From Fomes fomentarius (lineage: Eukaryota > Basidiomycota > Agaricomycetes > Polyporales > Polyporaceae): DNA of 64,000 bases. The notes under the pieces were generated by a model that was not told the DNA's origin, did not search any database, and was given only the letters and a program-made list of their open reading frames with translations. Each line of letters starts with the position of its first letter. Position 1 is the first letter of the stretch. This document shows positions 44,557-56,235 of the stretch, in pieces. The stretch covers positions 3,224,001 to 3,288,000 of the forward strand of contig JABYQN010000002.1 in the NCBI GenBank assembly GCA_022606135.1, written 5' to 3'. Both the position numbers and the translations under genes were made by a program.

Positions 44557-45850
44557 ATGGCCGACGTTAAGAAAGGCAAGACTCCCAAGGAGTTCCTTAG
44601 TCAGTACACGTTGTTTGCTGCGAGCGCATTTGCCACACTCCTCTCGTGCTGGAGATTATGATTGCTGACCTGGCACGCGTTCGCAGTCGACTTCATGATG
44701 GGTGGTGTGTCTGCTGCAGTCGCCAAGACCTCTGCGGCGCCCATTGAGCGTATCAAGCTCCTTATCCAAAACCAGGATGAGATGGTCTGTTGATTTGCTG
44801 GCACAACAGTACGTCGTCCCTGACATTATCTACCTCCCTCCAGATCAAGCAGGGTCGTCTCGCCGAGCCCTACAAGGGTATTGGTGACTGTTTCGGGCGT
44901 ACCTATCGTGATGAGGGTCTCCTCTCCCTCTGGAGAGGTAACACCGCGAACGTCATCCGGTACTTCCCCACACAGGCTCTGAACTTCGCCTTCAGTGCGT
45001 ATTTCTCTATATGGCAACTTCCTGGGTTCTGACGTGGCGTCTAGAGGACTACTTTAAGTCGTTGTTTGGTTTCAAGAAGGACGAGGGTTACTGGAAGTGG
45101 TTCGCTGGCAACGTAGCTTCTGGTGGTGCCGCTGGTGCTGCTTCGTTGATGTTCGTGTACTCGCTGGACTACGCTCGTACACGTCTCGCCAACGATGCTA
45201 AGTCGGCGAAGGGTGGAGGAGCTCGTCAATTCAACGGCCTCGTCGACGTTTACAAGAAGACTCTTGCGTCTGATGGTATCGCCGGTCTATACCGTGGCTT
45301 CGTCCCCTCGGTCGTTGGTATCGTTGTCTACCGTGGTCTTTACTTCGGTGTCTACGACTCCCTCAGTGCGTATCTCCATGTCAAAGATGCTATGTCGGTA
45401 TCTGACCTTTTCTATAGAGCCCGTTGTCCTCGTTGGTGCTCTCCAGGGCTCCTTCTTCGCTTCGTTCTTGCTTGGGTGGGGTGTTACCATTGGTGCTGGT
45501 CTCGCTTCGTACCCGCTCGACACGATTCGGTGAGTGCCGTTGATGCCGCGCATACGTTTTCACGCTCATGTCGATGCAGTCGTCGTATGATGATGACCTC
45601 TGGTGCTGGTGTCCACTACAAGTCCATGTTCGATGCCGGTTCACAGATCGTCGCGAAGGAGGGTACCAAGTCGCTCTTCAAGGGTGCTGGTGCCAACATC
45701 CTCCGTGGTGTTGCTGGTGCTGGTGTTTTGTCGCTTTACGACAAACTCCAGGAGGTTGTCTTCGGCAAGGTCTACTCTGGTGGTATGTCGTCTTTTTTCT
45801 CCCACTAGACCTTTCGAGTGTCTAATCGTTCGTTTGCAGGCTCTGGCTAA
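44557..45850 (+). CDS. Mitochondrial ADP/ATP carrier
   Basis: 312 aa from exons 44557-44599, 44687-44784, 44844-44994, 45045-45365, 45418-45529, 45580-45782, 45840-45850. Three mitochondrial carrier repeats with the Px[DE]xx[KR] motifs PIERIK, SLDYAR and PLDTIR, and the ADP/ATP-carrier signature RRRMMM at the fifth junction. Exchanges cytosolic ADP for matrix ATP across the inner membrane. The final exon is 11 bases (Gly-Ser-Gly stop). Confidence 0.97.
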
Positions 45851-46089
45851 GTGTATATGTCACGGACATTTTGCATCTTATAAGCACCATAGTACTACCG
45901 TTTACCTTGCACGCTACACGACTCCCCGCAATAGACTATGTAGTTATTTCTCCGGGTGCTGGGCATATTACCATCTCAATAGTCGTAGACTAGAAATCGA
46001 AAGATTTCGTATACCAGCAACGTAAGCACGTGGCAAGGACATACTGGTTGAGTGCGAAGCGAGTCGGGTACGCAACTCTGTCTTGTTCC

Positions 46090-48602
46090 ATGCCATGTCT
46101 CTGGCGGTCTCTGTTGTCCACCGGCCGTAAACTGCGAGCTTACAGCACTGCAACGGGCAGCGCTGTCGTCTTGCGGCCTTATCAAGAGTCTTGTCTCGAG
46201 GCGTGCGTCGATGCGCTGCACAGGGGTTCCACGCGGATTGGGGTCTCTCTGCCTACTGGTGCTGGCAAGACTACTGTCTTCATTTCTCTGCTCTCAAGGC
46301 TGTCGGCCCCAACTAACGCTCCCGAGGCTACTCGATCCCTCGTCATTGTGAACAGTGTAGAGCTCGCTCAACAAACCGCAGACCAGGCGAGACGACTGTT
46401 TCCTGAGTGGAGTGTTGAGATTGAGCAGGGCAAACATCAAGCATCAGGTCTGGCAGATCTGTACGTGCAAGCGGGGCAGGTCATACGCGTTATTTGGATT
46501 GCTCATCATCGCGATAGCACAGTAGCAACTTGGCAAACCCTTTTGCGTTCTCAGCGGTTGGAGAAATTTGCAGCAGAGAAGCTGAAGGCCCTCATAGTAG
46601 ACGAGGCCCACCATGCAGCTGCCCCTTCGTGAGCACCGGGTATGTCAGACGTTCCGGCACCGTGCTCACATTCGCGCAGGTACAGACGTATTCTCTCTCA
46701 TTTCGACCCGGCCATTAAGAACCCGGAAAAGGATTTCCAGCCTCCAGCTCTCGCACACAACATCCCGATCCTCGGTTTCTCCGCGACTTTCAGTCGACAT
46801 GATGGTTTGGCGCTCAGCTCGGTGTTTGAAGAGATCGTCTATCATAGAGACTTCCTAGAGATGATCAAGGAACAATGGTGCGCGTATCTTCAACTACGCG
46901 TGAGCGGTACAGCCAACTCAGTGGTATCGTAGGCTCTGCAACGTGCGTTTCACGACGGTCCGGGCGAACATCGACTTGAGCGACGTCACCGTCAACTCAC
47001 GGACGGGAGATTTCAATCCCACCAGTCTCGCGCAGGTTGTCAACACCGATACAGTGAACGAGTTGATCGTCCGTACTTGGCTTGACAAAGCAGGTAGGTA
47101 GTGTCTGAGCGCATTGTGACTCTGATGTCTAACTATTAGGCGGTCACAGCGGATCGCAAGTCCACACTAATATTCTGTGTCAACCTCTCCCATGTCTCGA
47201 AAGTCACGGCGGCCTTCCGCGCTGCAGGCGTAGACGCACGCTTTCTTCATTCCGGTACCCCAACTACTGAACGGAAGACATTGGTAGAGGCCTTCCGTGC
47301 CGGAGGATACCCCGTCCTGGTCAATTGCGGTAGGATGATTAATGTCATCGCATTGCCTATCGTACTAATGATTCCTACCAGCCGTCCTAACCGAGGGTGC
47401 AGACATACCCAACATCGACTGTGTGATAGTGGCACGGCCAACGCGATCCAGGAATGTATTCGCACAGATGGTGGGTTCCCACTTCGTCCCTTCGATTCAG
47501 TAGAACCCAATACGAGACCAGATCGGCCGCGGCATGAGGTTGTCTCCTGCTACGGGCAAGGAAGACTGCCGTGTCATCGATTTCGTCGATTCCCAAGAGC
47601 GCGTCGCCGGAATCGTATCCACACCCACGCTGTTCGGTCTCGATCCGTCTGAGCTAACTGATGGTGAGTGGTGCAGCGCGCTTGAGTCTAGCGTCGCTAA
47701 TGGTCAGAGGCAGATGAGACGATCGAGACCCTCGAAGCACGCAAGGCGGCCATGGGAGAAACGGACATGCTGAGGTCCGATATCTCACCAAGTGTCCCTC
47801 TGCCCAAGTCCGTCACGTACATCGACCATGATGACCCGTTCGTCCTCGCGGACCAGGCTTCTGGTGATCCGAATATCCGCTTGCTCAGCCGGAACAGTTG
47901 GGTCTGCTGTGGAGACGACGTCTACGTGCTGGAATGTCTGGGAAAGGGCTACATTCGCGTGTCGCCTATGGAAAGTGACGAGGAAGGTACGCTGAGCCCT
48001 CAGTCCAGCTACGCGCCATACTCAGGTGCTTGCAGGGGAAGCAGATGCCAAATTCATCGCGCACTACACCTCACCCACCATGCCTAGAGGTACCGCCTAT
48101 ATGCTGGGAATATCTCCCTTCAGACGGAACAAGAAGATCCTGACGGCTGCGACGCTTGCTGATGCCATACGAGGGTCCGATACGTATGCGCAGAAGGAAG
48201 TTGTACCAGGGACGATGGCTGTGGGACTGCTGCGTACGGCCAAATGGCGATGGGCACCCGCGTCCGCACCACAGAAACAGTTCATCCTGAAGCGGTGGAA
48301 GGCTCGCAAGGTCCTAGCGACCGCGGTGGGACAGGGCAAGTCGCTAGTCGCGACTGAGGATGGTTTGAGTAGGATGAAGAAGGGCGAAGCAGCAAACATT
48401 ATCACTCGTTTGAAGCACGGTGCTCAGGTATGTCATGTCACCACCTCTTCGCGTCTCCCGTATGTATGTTGACTTGATGTAATAGTCGCGGTACGAGAAG
48501 AGGAAGAAGGAGCAGGCTAAGAACGTGCTCGCTCTAGAGAAGGAGAAGAATAGGCGGGCGAAAGAAAATGTCAAGGTTGGGAAGCTCTCTGTTGCCAATT
48601 GA
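46090..48602 (+). CDS. Mitochondrial DNA helicase Irc3-like (SF2)
   Basis: 677 aa from exons 46090-46460, 46518-46628, 46680-46877, 46933-47093, 47150-47329, 47382-47470, 47522-47663, 47714-47986, 48036-48427, 48486-48602. Arg/Ser-rich N-terminus suited to mitochondrial import. Helicase motifs: LRPYQESC (Q-like), PTGAGKT (I), VNSVELAQQ (Ia), DEAHH (II), FSATF (III), [19 protein letters not shown] and QMIGRGMR (VI). Motif order matches yeast Irc3, a branched-DNA helicase maintaining mtDNA. The stop lies 53 bases from that of the convergent gene. Intron 1 (46461-46517) is stop-free and 57 bases. Confidence 0.9.
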
Positions 48603-48655
48603 GATGCATTGATGCCACACTATATCGCTCTGTACATACTGCTATCGTTCTGGTA

Positions 48656-51600
48656 TTAATGCAGTGACCCGTCGCTCGACAGCGTGGACAACCGTGGAGA
48701 CACCGCCTGCTCGCTCTGTAGTGTGTACACAGCCGCGAGTTGGGCTTGTGCTACCAGGCTAGTCAGAACGTCCGGATTCTCGAACGCGGCGGGGTTGAGG
48801 GAGAGCGTAGCAAGCAGTGAGCCAACCAGCGAGTCCCCTGCACCGGTTACGTTCACGATCTTGTCTTCCGCTACTTGGATAGGCGGGAAGTGCTTCAGAA
48901 TGACGACACTCCGGCCCGATCGGCTGCGAGCTACGATCTGGCGTGCAAAGTTATTGCTGCTCTGGCTCGCCCAAGAAGACGTCTCTGCCTGCTCGCCGGA
49001 GATGCGGAACGCAGCGAGGAGTCCGCGCTCACCGCATTTGATGACCAGATGCTGGAAAAAGGGCAGCAGGTTAATCACCATTTGCGCGATACCGTTGTCA
49101 ACGAGGAAGGAGAGGGTGCCAGTGGCACCAGCTTCGCCGTCAAATGCACTACGACGGGCCAGCTGGTCGAGTTCCATCCGGAAGTCGGACCCGAGCGACA
49201 GGTCGTCGATGACTTGCCACCAGTATCTATGGGAAGTCAGCTCCAGCGGAGACGCGCACGCTTCTTGGTACATGTGGGCGAGCTCCAACACGTTGGGCGT
49301 GGCGAACGTCACTGGTGCGCGAGTGACACTGGCTGAATTCAGTGCCGCCGCGATGGCCGGGAAGATCACGGTTGACTTCGTCACGGATGTGGGCTCGCTG
49401 GGGTGTTGATCAGTCTCACAATGGCCAGATAGCCCTGAAGGGAAAAAGTACTGACAAGAAAGCTGAAGAACAGTGGTTTAGTGTGAGCAATGACGTGGGC
49501 TGTGATCAACACGTACTAAGAATATCGCGGTCATTTGCATACTTGACCAGACTCTTGAGAGTCTCGTGGGACATATTTGCGTCCAGAGCGACTATGGTCG
49601 GATTGTGTTTGTCGAGGACCTCAATGATCTGAAGCCATAACGACACGTTAATGCCATCCTGCGCACGAGTAGCAAGACAAAGCCACCTTGGTCGAGTCCA
49701 GGGTTCGTATGACGTCCATATCCGCCACGCCACCAGTAAGGCCGCCCGCGCTGTCCAGGACCATATTGCACACCGCTGTGCGAGCAGTCGGCACTTGGAT
49801 GAAGCCGTCTGTACGCATTCCGACGCGGCCTGACTCAGAGACTAGCAGTTGCCCGAATCCGTCCTCGCCAATGGGTGACACTAAGATGGCATGATTGGAA
49901 AGCTCCTTGGAGTGAGACGCAAGGATTCGGTGCGCTGCTTCTGCAACGTTGCGGCCAACACCACCGGATGTCAGCGAGACAACACCTGGTGTAGTCGTGT
50001 TCAAATCGTTATTTGAACGAGCAGCTCCGGGAACTGGGTCCGCGCGCGCAGTAATATCCACCGCGGCAGAACCAATGATCGCCAGCTTTGCTGGAGGCTA
50101 TGAGTCATCCATCTCAGTATTGACGCATATATGCCGAAATCCTCTCTCACCAGTTGCACTGCCTCCTTGAGCACTACTTTCTCTCGAGGTTTGTCTGTTT
50201 TGTGTACGACATGAGGGTGCGAAACACTACCATTGTCGAGGCCTTCCAATTGCGCGTAGGCAACGGCAATTTGCCCTCCTGTAAATGAACTAAGAGTCAT
50301 GCATGTCCATAGAGACTGCATAGTCCTCACCGACGGTAGCCGTGTTTTCTATCAGCGCAACATCTGAGGGATCGTGGCTCAGCGACCTGCGACAACACTC
50401 CCTGCTAAAGACGACACGCACTACTCGCCAAAGACTTGCCAGCCGTCAACTCGCCTACCCTCTTTAGCAGCCAAGGCGTCGCTTCTTTGCCCCGCCGGTT
50501 GACACCATTGGCTTCTGCTTCTTGTGTGGCCTGCTCGACAGCACGCTGGAGCTCTTCGCCAACGGACTCATACTGCTCCGGTATGGGCACCGCAAAAATC
50601 GCACCATGCGAGATCCCAAGTTGTCGGTGGGTGTCTGCACCAAGTCAGCACGGGCACGGATACCGACATAGACGACCCACGAAGTATTTGAGCGGCAGTG
50701 ACAGGGTCATCTATGCGCCAAGGGCTTTGGAATCCACTACGCCGAGTGTAGAAAGCAGGAAAATCATCCGTTGGTCCATAGGACACAACCGGCACGCCCA
50801 ATGTTTCCTATCTTCCTAAGTCAATGCCATACTCACTAGACGACGGAGCAAACGAACCAGATACTCCAGTGTCCTAGTTATTGCTTATGAGTGAGCACGA
50901 ATCCAGAGGGTCCCTTAGTTCCTTCGTTTCGCTCACCTCCCGATATCCAAAATGGACTTCACACCGGCCGAAACTAAGCCAACAGGGCAACGAGTGAGCT
51001 CCTGTAAGTCGGCAGAGATGTCCATAGCTATATGGTATGAGCATCGAGTTAGTGACGACAGCAAGAAGCCTACGAACGGGCTACATACTAGACTCTCCCC
51101 CTCGGTGCACTCCTCCAAGACTGCATGATTACATTAGGGCGAGCTTACAATGTCTTATGAGGTAGTGAATATTACCCTCCGGTGGCGAAGACCTACACCC
51201 TTCAGTCAATACCATGCTAATCAAGCGATAGCTATCTCCTTCACCTTTATCCCAGCTAGTGCAGAGAACATGAGAGTAGTACTGCATGTTGTACCCTGCC
51301 CGCGACGGTCGTAAATTGAGGCGTTGGATGCGAGAAGTGCGGTCACTCACCCCATCCCTCTTCAACGCTATTGCTGCACCGAGGTCTCTCCTCGATAATT
51401 TGACAACCGATGGATTGTTCTCCACATCCGCGAGACGTTCCAACTCATGGGGTTCAAGCCCAATCTTGACCCGACCCTCAATGAGACCAATCGTTGCGGG
51501 GACCGCACCTACTTTGCGAACGTTGTTCTCCACAGACTTCGCCGTCTCTCTATTTGTGGGATACGGCATCCCATGGGTGACGATCGTCGTTTCGAGCGCG

Positions 51601-51779
51601 ACCACAGGGCGACCGTGCGCAAGAGCATCCTGTACTTCAGGGTGAACATCTATAGGCGCATGCTTCCCCCTGGCGGCCGACAGAGAAGAGATTGGCCGTT
51701 TTAGACATTGCAGGGAAGAAGCGGCGGGTCTCAACAGGGGTGTCGCGCGTCGTTGCAGAAAGGACATCAGGGTATACAT
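48656..51779 (-). CDS. Pseudouridine-5'-phosphate glycosidase / PfkB pseudouridine kinase fusion
   Basis: About 812 aa from thirteen exons (51779-51351, 51295-51245, 51192-51176, 51120-51089, 51027-50937, 50873-50858, 50807-50681, 50634-50422, 50363-50331, 50278-50151, 50097-49687, 49628-49517, 49434-48656). N-terminal half is the PsiMP glycosidase: [78 protein letters not shown]-terminal half is a PfkB sugar kinase with [32 protein letters not shown] and catalytic [14 protein letters not shown]. Together they phosphorylate pseudouridine and split it to uracil and ribose 5-phosphate. Fusion is known in fungi. The Arg/Ser-rich N-terminus suggests mitochondrial import. Confidence 0.9.
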
Positions 51780-51988
51780 TCGAGGGTAGAGTACGGAGGC
51801 TGGAGCTTGGTAGGTCACGAAGCGCGAACGCTCGGAAGCCGGGCGATCTAGGCGAGGTGTAGGCAACATGCGAACGTCTCTGCACATTGTACACATAATT
51901 GTACAGGTAAGTACTGTGTATGTGACCATTTCGTGTTCCTGGTTTTCCGATGACCTCCAAGTTGATATTGTATATCATTAGCTGCAGC

Positions 51989-52569
51989 ATGTCCTCCTTT
52001 CCATCTGCGTCGGTCGAAGCACGCCTCGACATCGCTGAAGGCAGTTGCGCCCTAACGTATCAGCCTCTCGACGTTCAGGCGATCATGCAGTCTGTCGGAG
52101 ACGATGCTGCGGGTGCGACAGCGATATTTATCGGAACTACCCGAAACTCATTCAAAGGTTGAGAACGTATCTGCGTTGTGTGGACGACTGCCACTGAAGT
52201 CATATCTTAACAGGCAAGGTGGTTACTCGACTAGACTACCAGGCGTATAGCAAGCTCGCTATAAAGACGATGGCAGAGATCGTGCGGAACACTCATAGCG
52301 TGTGCACACGATCGGAACACCATATTGCTCAGACTGGTCCTCCAGCGCAGTCGTTGATTCGCTCTGCGGTACACCATCGGCTAGGAACCGTCCCGGTCGG
52401 GGAACCCTCCATAGTAATAGCAGTGTCTTCCCCACATCGGAAGGAAGCGTTCATGGCATGCGAGCAGATTCTGGAAGAAGTGAAGTTGAAGGCGCAGATT
52501 TGGAAGAGGGAGTTCTACGAAGGCGAGAGGGAAGAGGAAGCGGAGTGGAAGGCGAACGTCGCTTATTGA
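51989..52569 (+). CDS. Molybdopterin synthase large subunit (MoaE/MOCS2B)
   Basis: 174 aa from exons 51989-52157 and 52214-52569. MoaE marks: GATAIFIGTTRNSFKGK, VTRLDYQAY, AVHHRLGTVPVGE, VAVSSPHRKEAF, and the C-terminal EEVKLKAQIWKREFYEG with catalytic Lys. It inserts dithiolene sulfur into precursor Z during molybdenum cofactor synthesis. It is divergent from the pseudouridine gene across 209 bases. Residues THSVCTRSEHHIAQTGPPAQS before AVHHRLG are atypical; a small stop-free intron there (about 52303-52335) is possible. Confidence 0.9.
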
Positions 52570-52725
52570 CAACAACAGCTGCACGCGTGAGTATCTAGTC
52601 CGATGGTCGTGTGTCTACACTGTAGTTCTTATCAGACTAGATAGGAAGAGTGTGGCTCAGAAGGAACTCACGTCGTCAACAAAGATGTGGCTGCGTGGTG
52701 TGGGTGCCGTACAATTCAAGGGGGA

Positions 52726-54075
52726 TCAATCGACTTTCCATTCCTTCGTGACAACGTCATCCTCGTTGCTCACAACGAGCTCTACAGACCATATAGCAAG
52801 AGTGAAGAAGATGTTCATCCACCGCCACCAGACCTGAGAGGAGTGATCCAACACTACGGACAGACAGATCAGCACAACAAACGGGAGACAAACGCGATAC
52901 TCACTGAGCAGATGCGAGTAGACGGTGACAAAGATAGATTGACGATATGTCAGCAGGAGGTAGGTCAACTTCGACGTCTGCGATTGCAATCAGTACCTAG
53001 ACACCAACGAACAACAACTACACTCACCGGCCTACCCTCCCAACCTTCATCTACACCAGTCTCGCGCTCCCAGCTGTCCCTTCCAATGGTTGGAAGGATA
53101 CGTGAAGCGAAGTGCAGCACAATCAGGCGATAAACGAGTGCGAACAAGACGGGTTTCGGTACGGTATTCGAGACAAAGTTCACGAGGGTCTGTAAGTGGG
53201 GTAGGATGTTCGAGAGCAGGGGGGTGCTGCAGAAACGAATGAGCAGACGTTTTCGCACTGGACGAGCTACTTACTAGGAGAGCCCGGGGTCAAGGACAAG
53301 TGCGTCGTCGACGCCGCAAAGCCATACATTGTACGCGACGATGAGGGCGAGGCAGCTTGTTTCTATCACGTTCGTACGGCGCAGCGCGAAGCCAATGAAG
53401 GTGAGGAATATTAAGGTGGTCAATGCTACGCCCAGCAGGGTAGACGAAAGCGGCGAATCCGCCGTCACCGGATAGGACTAGAATACAGACATCACACGAC
53501 GTCCTTCCTCTCTCGAATAACCAACGGACTCACCACCACGATCCAGAAAGCCGACGTGACATATGCCGCTGCCGCCCCAACGAGCAAAGCGAACTGATAC
53601 ACTTCACCCTCTTCGACGAGCTCTTTCCCGACCTGTCCCATGCGCTGAGCCACCAACAGACTCGACATGCCTTCCATCACGATGAAACCTGGACTGGACC
53701 ATTGCAGAATCTTGCCCCACCAGGATGCGGCGAACGTAAGCCACGGGTGGACCCCTTCGGAGAACGCGTTGAAGCAGACGAGCAGGAGGAACGGATGCAT
53801 CGGGACTTGCATGATACTCAGCGCGGGTGAGCCCCAGAAGAGGATGAGCGTGCCATGGATGAGGGAATGGATGAACAGAAGCAACGATAGGAGGAGAAAA
53901 GCAGACTTGGAGAGTGTCGAGAGTGTCAGAGGAAGGAAAATGAGAATTTGGAAGACGGTCGAGAGTCTGGGTGGCGGGTGCGCCGGTTGTACGTCAGGCC
54001 GTAGTGTGGGCGTATGTCATTGCGGACTCACCTCGCCGTGCTGGAGAGCGCATGCCAAAGAAACCAGGGAGCCAT
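52726..54075 (-). CDS. Ice2-family ER membrane protein
   Basis: About 359 aa from exons 54075-54032, 53966-53534, 53477-53275, 53226-53028, 52977-52905, 52853-52726. Multi-span membrane protein: LSTVFQILIFLPLTL, SAFLLLSLLLFIHSL, PLHP-like MHPFLLLVCFNAFS, WWGKILQWSSPGFIVMEGMSSLL, YPVTADSPLSSTLLGVALT, RRTNVIETSCLALIVAYNVWLCG, and a tail ending VWWRWMNIFFTLAIW and KEWKVD. These follow the Ice2 pattern. Ice2 keeps ER structure and lipid supply to growing ER. The start at 54075 gives the conserved opening MAPWFLWHALSSTAR. Confidence 0.82.
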
Positions 54076-54371
54076 AGCTGACCAGTACCACCAGCGGGCG
54101 ATACAGGAGAGCTGGAGAAGTTGGCCTGGTGGCCAAAGTGGAACGCCGACAGTGGCGTAAAGACAAAGCTCCTGCGCACACACGTCTCACTAGTACTAAA
54201 CACGTGCGGAACACCTGCATCCACATCCAAATAATTCAATATATGCACTCATGTGAGCGAGATTCCAGTTCGTGATTATACGGTATGTCGAGATAGAATA
54301 CATGGTCTAAGATACATCCAAAAGCAAATGTCCCAACGCGAAACATCAAACAAAGGTGCCATACGAAGGCG

Positions 54372-55911
54372 CTAGTGTGCGACAATGGTGTCTCGTCGCG
54401 GGCTGAGGAAACCCTTCGCTGCTGCAAACTCTACGGCGCGGCTTGTAGCAGCGGGATCCGAAGGAGCCACATAGAACTTGTCAATGATTGGAATCTGAAG
54501 GAGGTTCATTTTCGGAGTTATGACTGCCATATGGTTCGTCCGAATCTCCATCCAATCCGCTGTTATTCCCGGTAAGCCCATGCTCACTCGCAGACTGCAA
54601 CCGACACTACTCACCCTTCTCGAATGTGAGCGGCTCACTGGCAATCTGTTGATCAGAGATTTTAGATCGTCAAACGGCGGAAACATGGCGTAGTAATCTA
54701 GTACCAGTATGATGTTCTCACGCTTGTCGGTCTTGGACATCTTGTAGTGGCCACCTTCGGCGTATTCGCTGAATGTGCTGCCAGAGGAGAACCACTGCAC
54801 CTAGATGAGTAACGTGTAGACACACAAGACGCCCAGAAACACTGACGAGAGAGGCCGCCTCATCTGTCCGCGAAGAAATGTACCGGGTTGCAACAACGGT
54901 GTCGCCATCGGTGACGCAAAAGTTCATCAAGCTAGGCTGTTCGCAAGGTCAAGTTGATACTAGCTGTTGTGTGCCATGGACACTGACCTCGGTGATACCA
55001 TATTCCTCGGAGAGCTCGTTGATGTGTGCGATTGTGTCTGACATAGCGCGCTGGAGCAGAGTAGGTGTGAAACGTTGTGCCTTAGGGTTCGGTAGCTGTA
55101 ACAAAAGGTTTGGGTTCGACAATTCATTTCCCGTGCAGCCGGAACTTCACCCACCTTCGACAGGAAAAGCGCAAATGCCCATTGGGAATCTGCAGCCGAG
55201 CATGAGATCAAGCAGCCTCCCAAAGTCTCTCACACAACATACCTGTGTTTCCGTTGACCATATTGAACAACTCGTCCGGCAGGGCCATGATCAACTTCCG
55301 CTTGATGAGGTGGAAGTCTGCGATCCCACCGTTGTGCATGAACTACCCGCGTTTCTTGAGCATGATCACATTTAGACACGGAGAATAGTCGCACCATAAG
55401 CTTGCCATACGACCAAGGATGACAGTTGTCCAAACTAAGTGTTCCCGCAGTCGTGGCTCGGACGTGCGCACTGAGGACAGCAATGAGATGCATGCACTCT
55501 GAGACATGTCCGACGAGGTGCTCACAAGACTAAGGGAGACTTGATCTTCTCCGCTAGTCGGACGAGGTTAACGTTGTTCCATGCCTGCGGAGACTTGAGA
55601 ACACGACACGTCCAAGCATCCCGGCGGACATACCGGAGTCACAGAGGTGAAGATGCAAGGCTGACTCCCAAGCTCCTCGTCGTAGACTGAATCGTACCAG
55701 CCTGTACAGAGCCGACGATGAACGGCGACGCCCCGGGGTACGTCCAACGTTGTCACTCACCGACTCCGAAGCCATCTCCGTTTATTGGTCGCCTACGATC
55801 CAAACGCAATCTTGAGTCAAAGGCTTGATTGATGATTGAATGGCACGGCCGAGTTAGGAGATGAGAGAGCTGGACGGGCTTGGTGCCTTTGTAGATGACG
55901 AAGCGGCACAT
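54372..55911 (-). CDS. Dug3-type class II glutamine amidotransferase
   Basis: 333 aa from eleven exons (55911-55761, 55701-55634, 55584-55526, 55470-55395, 55342-55243, 55189-55155, 55095-54988, 54936-54847, 54800-54705, 54645-54615, 54559-54372). Starts MCRFVIYKG with the nucleophile Cys2, then SHLLTRPCHSIINQAFDSRLR, GDGFGVGWYD, FAHVRATT, NCHPWSYGKLM, FMHNGGIADF, GNTDSQWAFALFL, SSGSTFSEY and HMAVITPKMNLLQIPI. Matches yeast Dug3 of the Dug2-Dug3 complex that degrades glutathione. No DUG1/DUG2 partner is in the window. Confidence 0.93.
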
Positions 55912-56235
55912 CGCAGTGGTGGCGCAGTAGGAGCGGGACGTCGGTCAAAGATGCAAGCAGCGGTACAGATAGGCGAGATACGGGGGAATGGAATGGGCCA
56001 CGGAGGTGAAGCATGGCGACATAGTTGCTCATCTAGAGCCTATGACTTCGCCGCTTGCCTGCATCTTGACCCCTTGGTAGACTCCGGCAACGTCCGGTGA
56101 GTCAAAATCACCCAACGATGTCACAAAGATTTCCAAACACTCTACACTTGCACACGTAACATACACACAGGCATACACTTCTTGACTACTTCTTCGCTCT
56201 GCGCCCCATATCTCAGCCAATCTGAGGGTGAGCAT
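55912..56235. other. Intergenic
   Basis: 324 bases between two co-oriented minus-strand genes, DUG3 promoter side. No gene seen. Confidence 0.4.

Noticed and set aside
49380..49450. Possible 22-base intron in the PfkB part of the pseudouridine enzyme.
   Set aside because: The sequence reads straight through in frame from 49434, so no intron is needed.
52652..53133. Plus-strand open frames downstream of MoaE.
   Set aside because: They overlap the minus-strand 3' exons of Ice2, whose spliced product matches the family through to its C-terminus.
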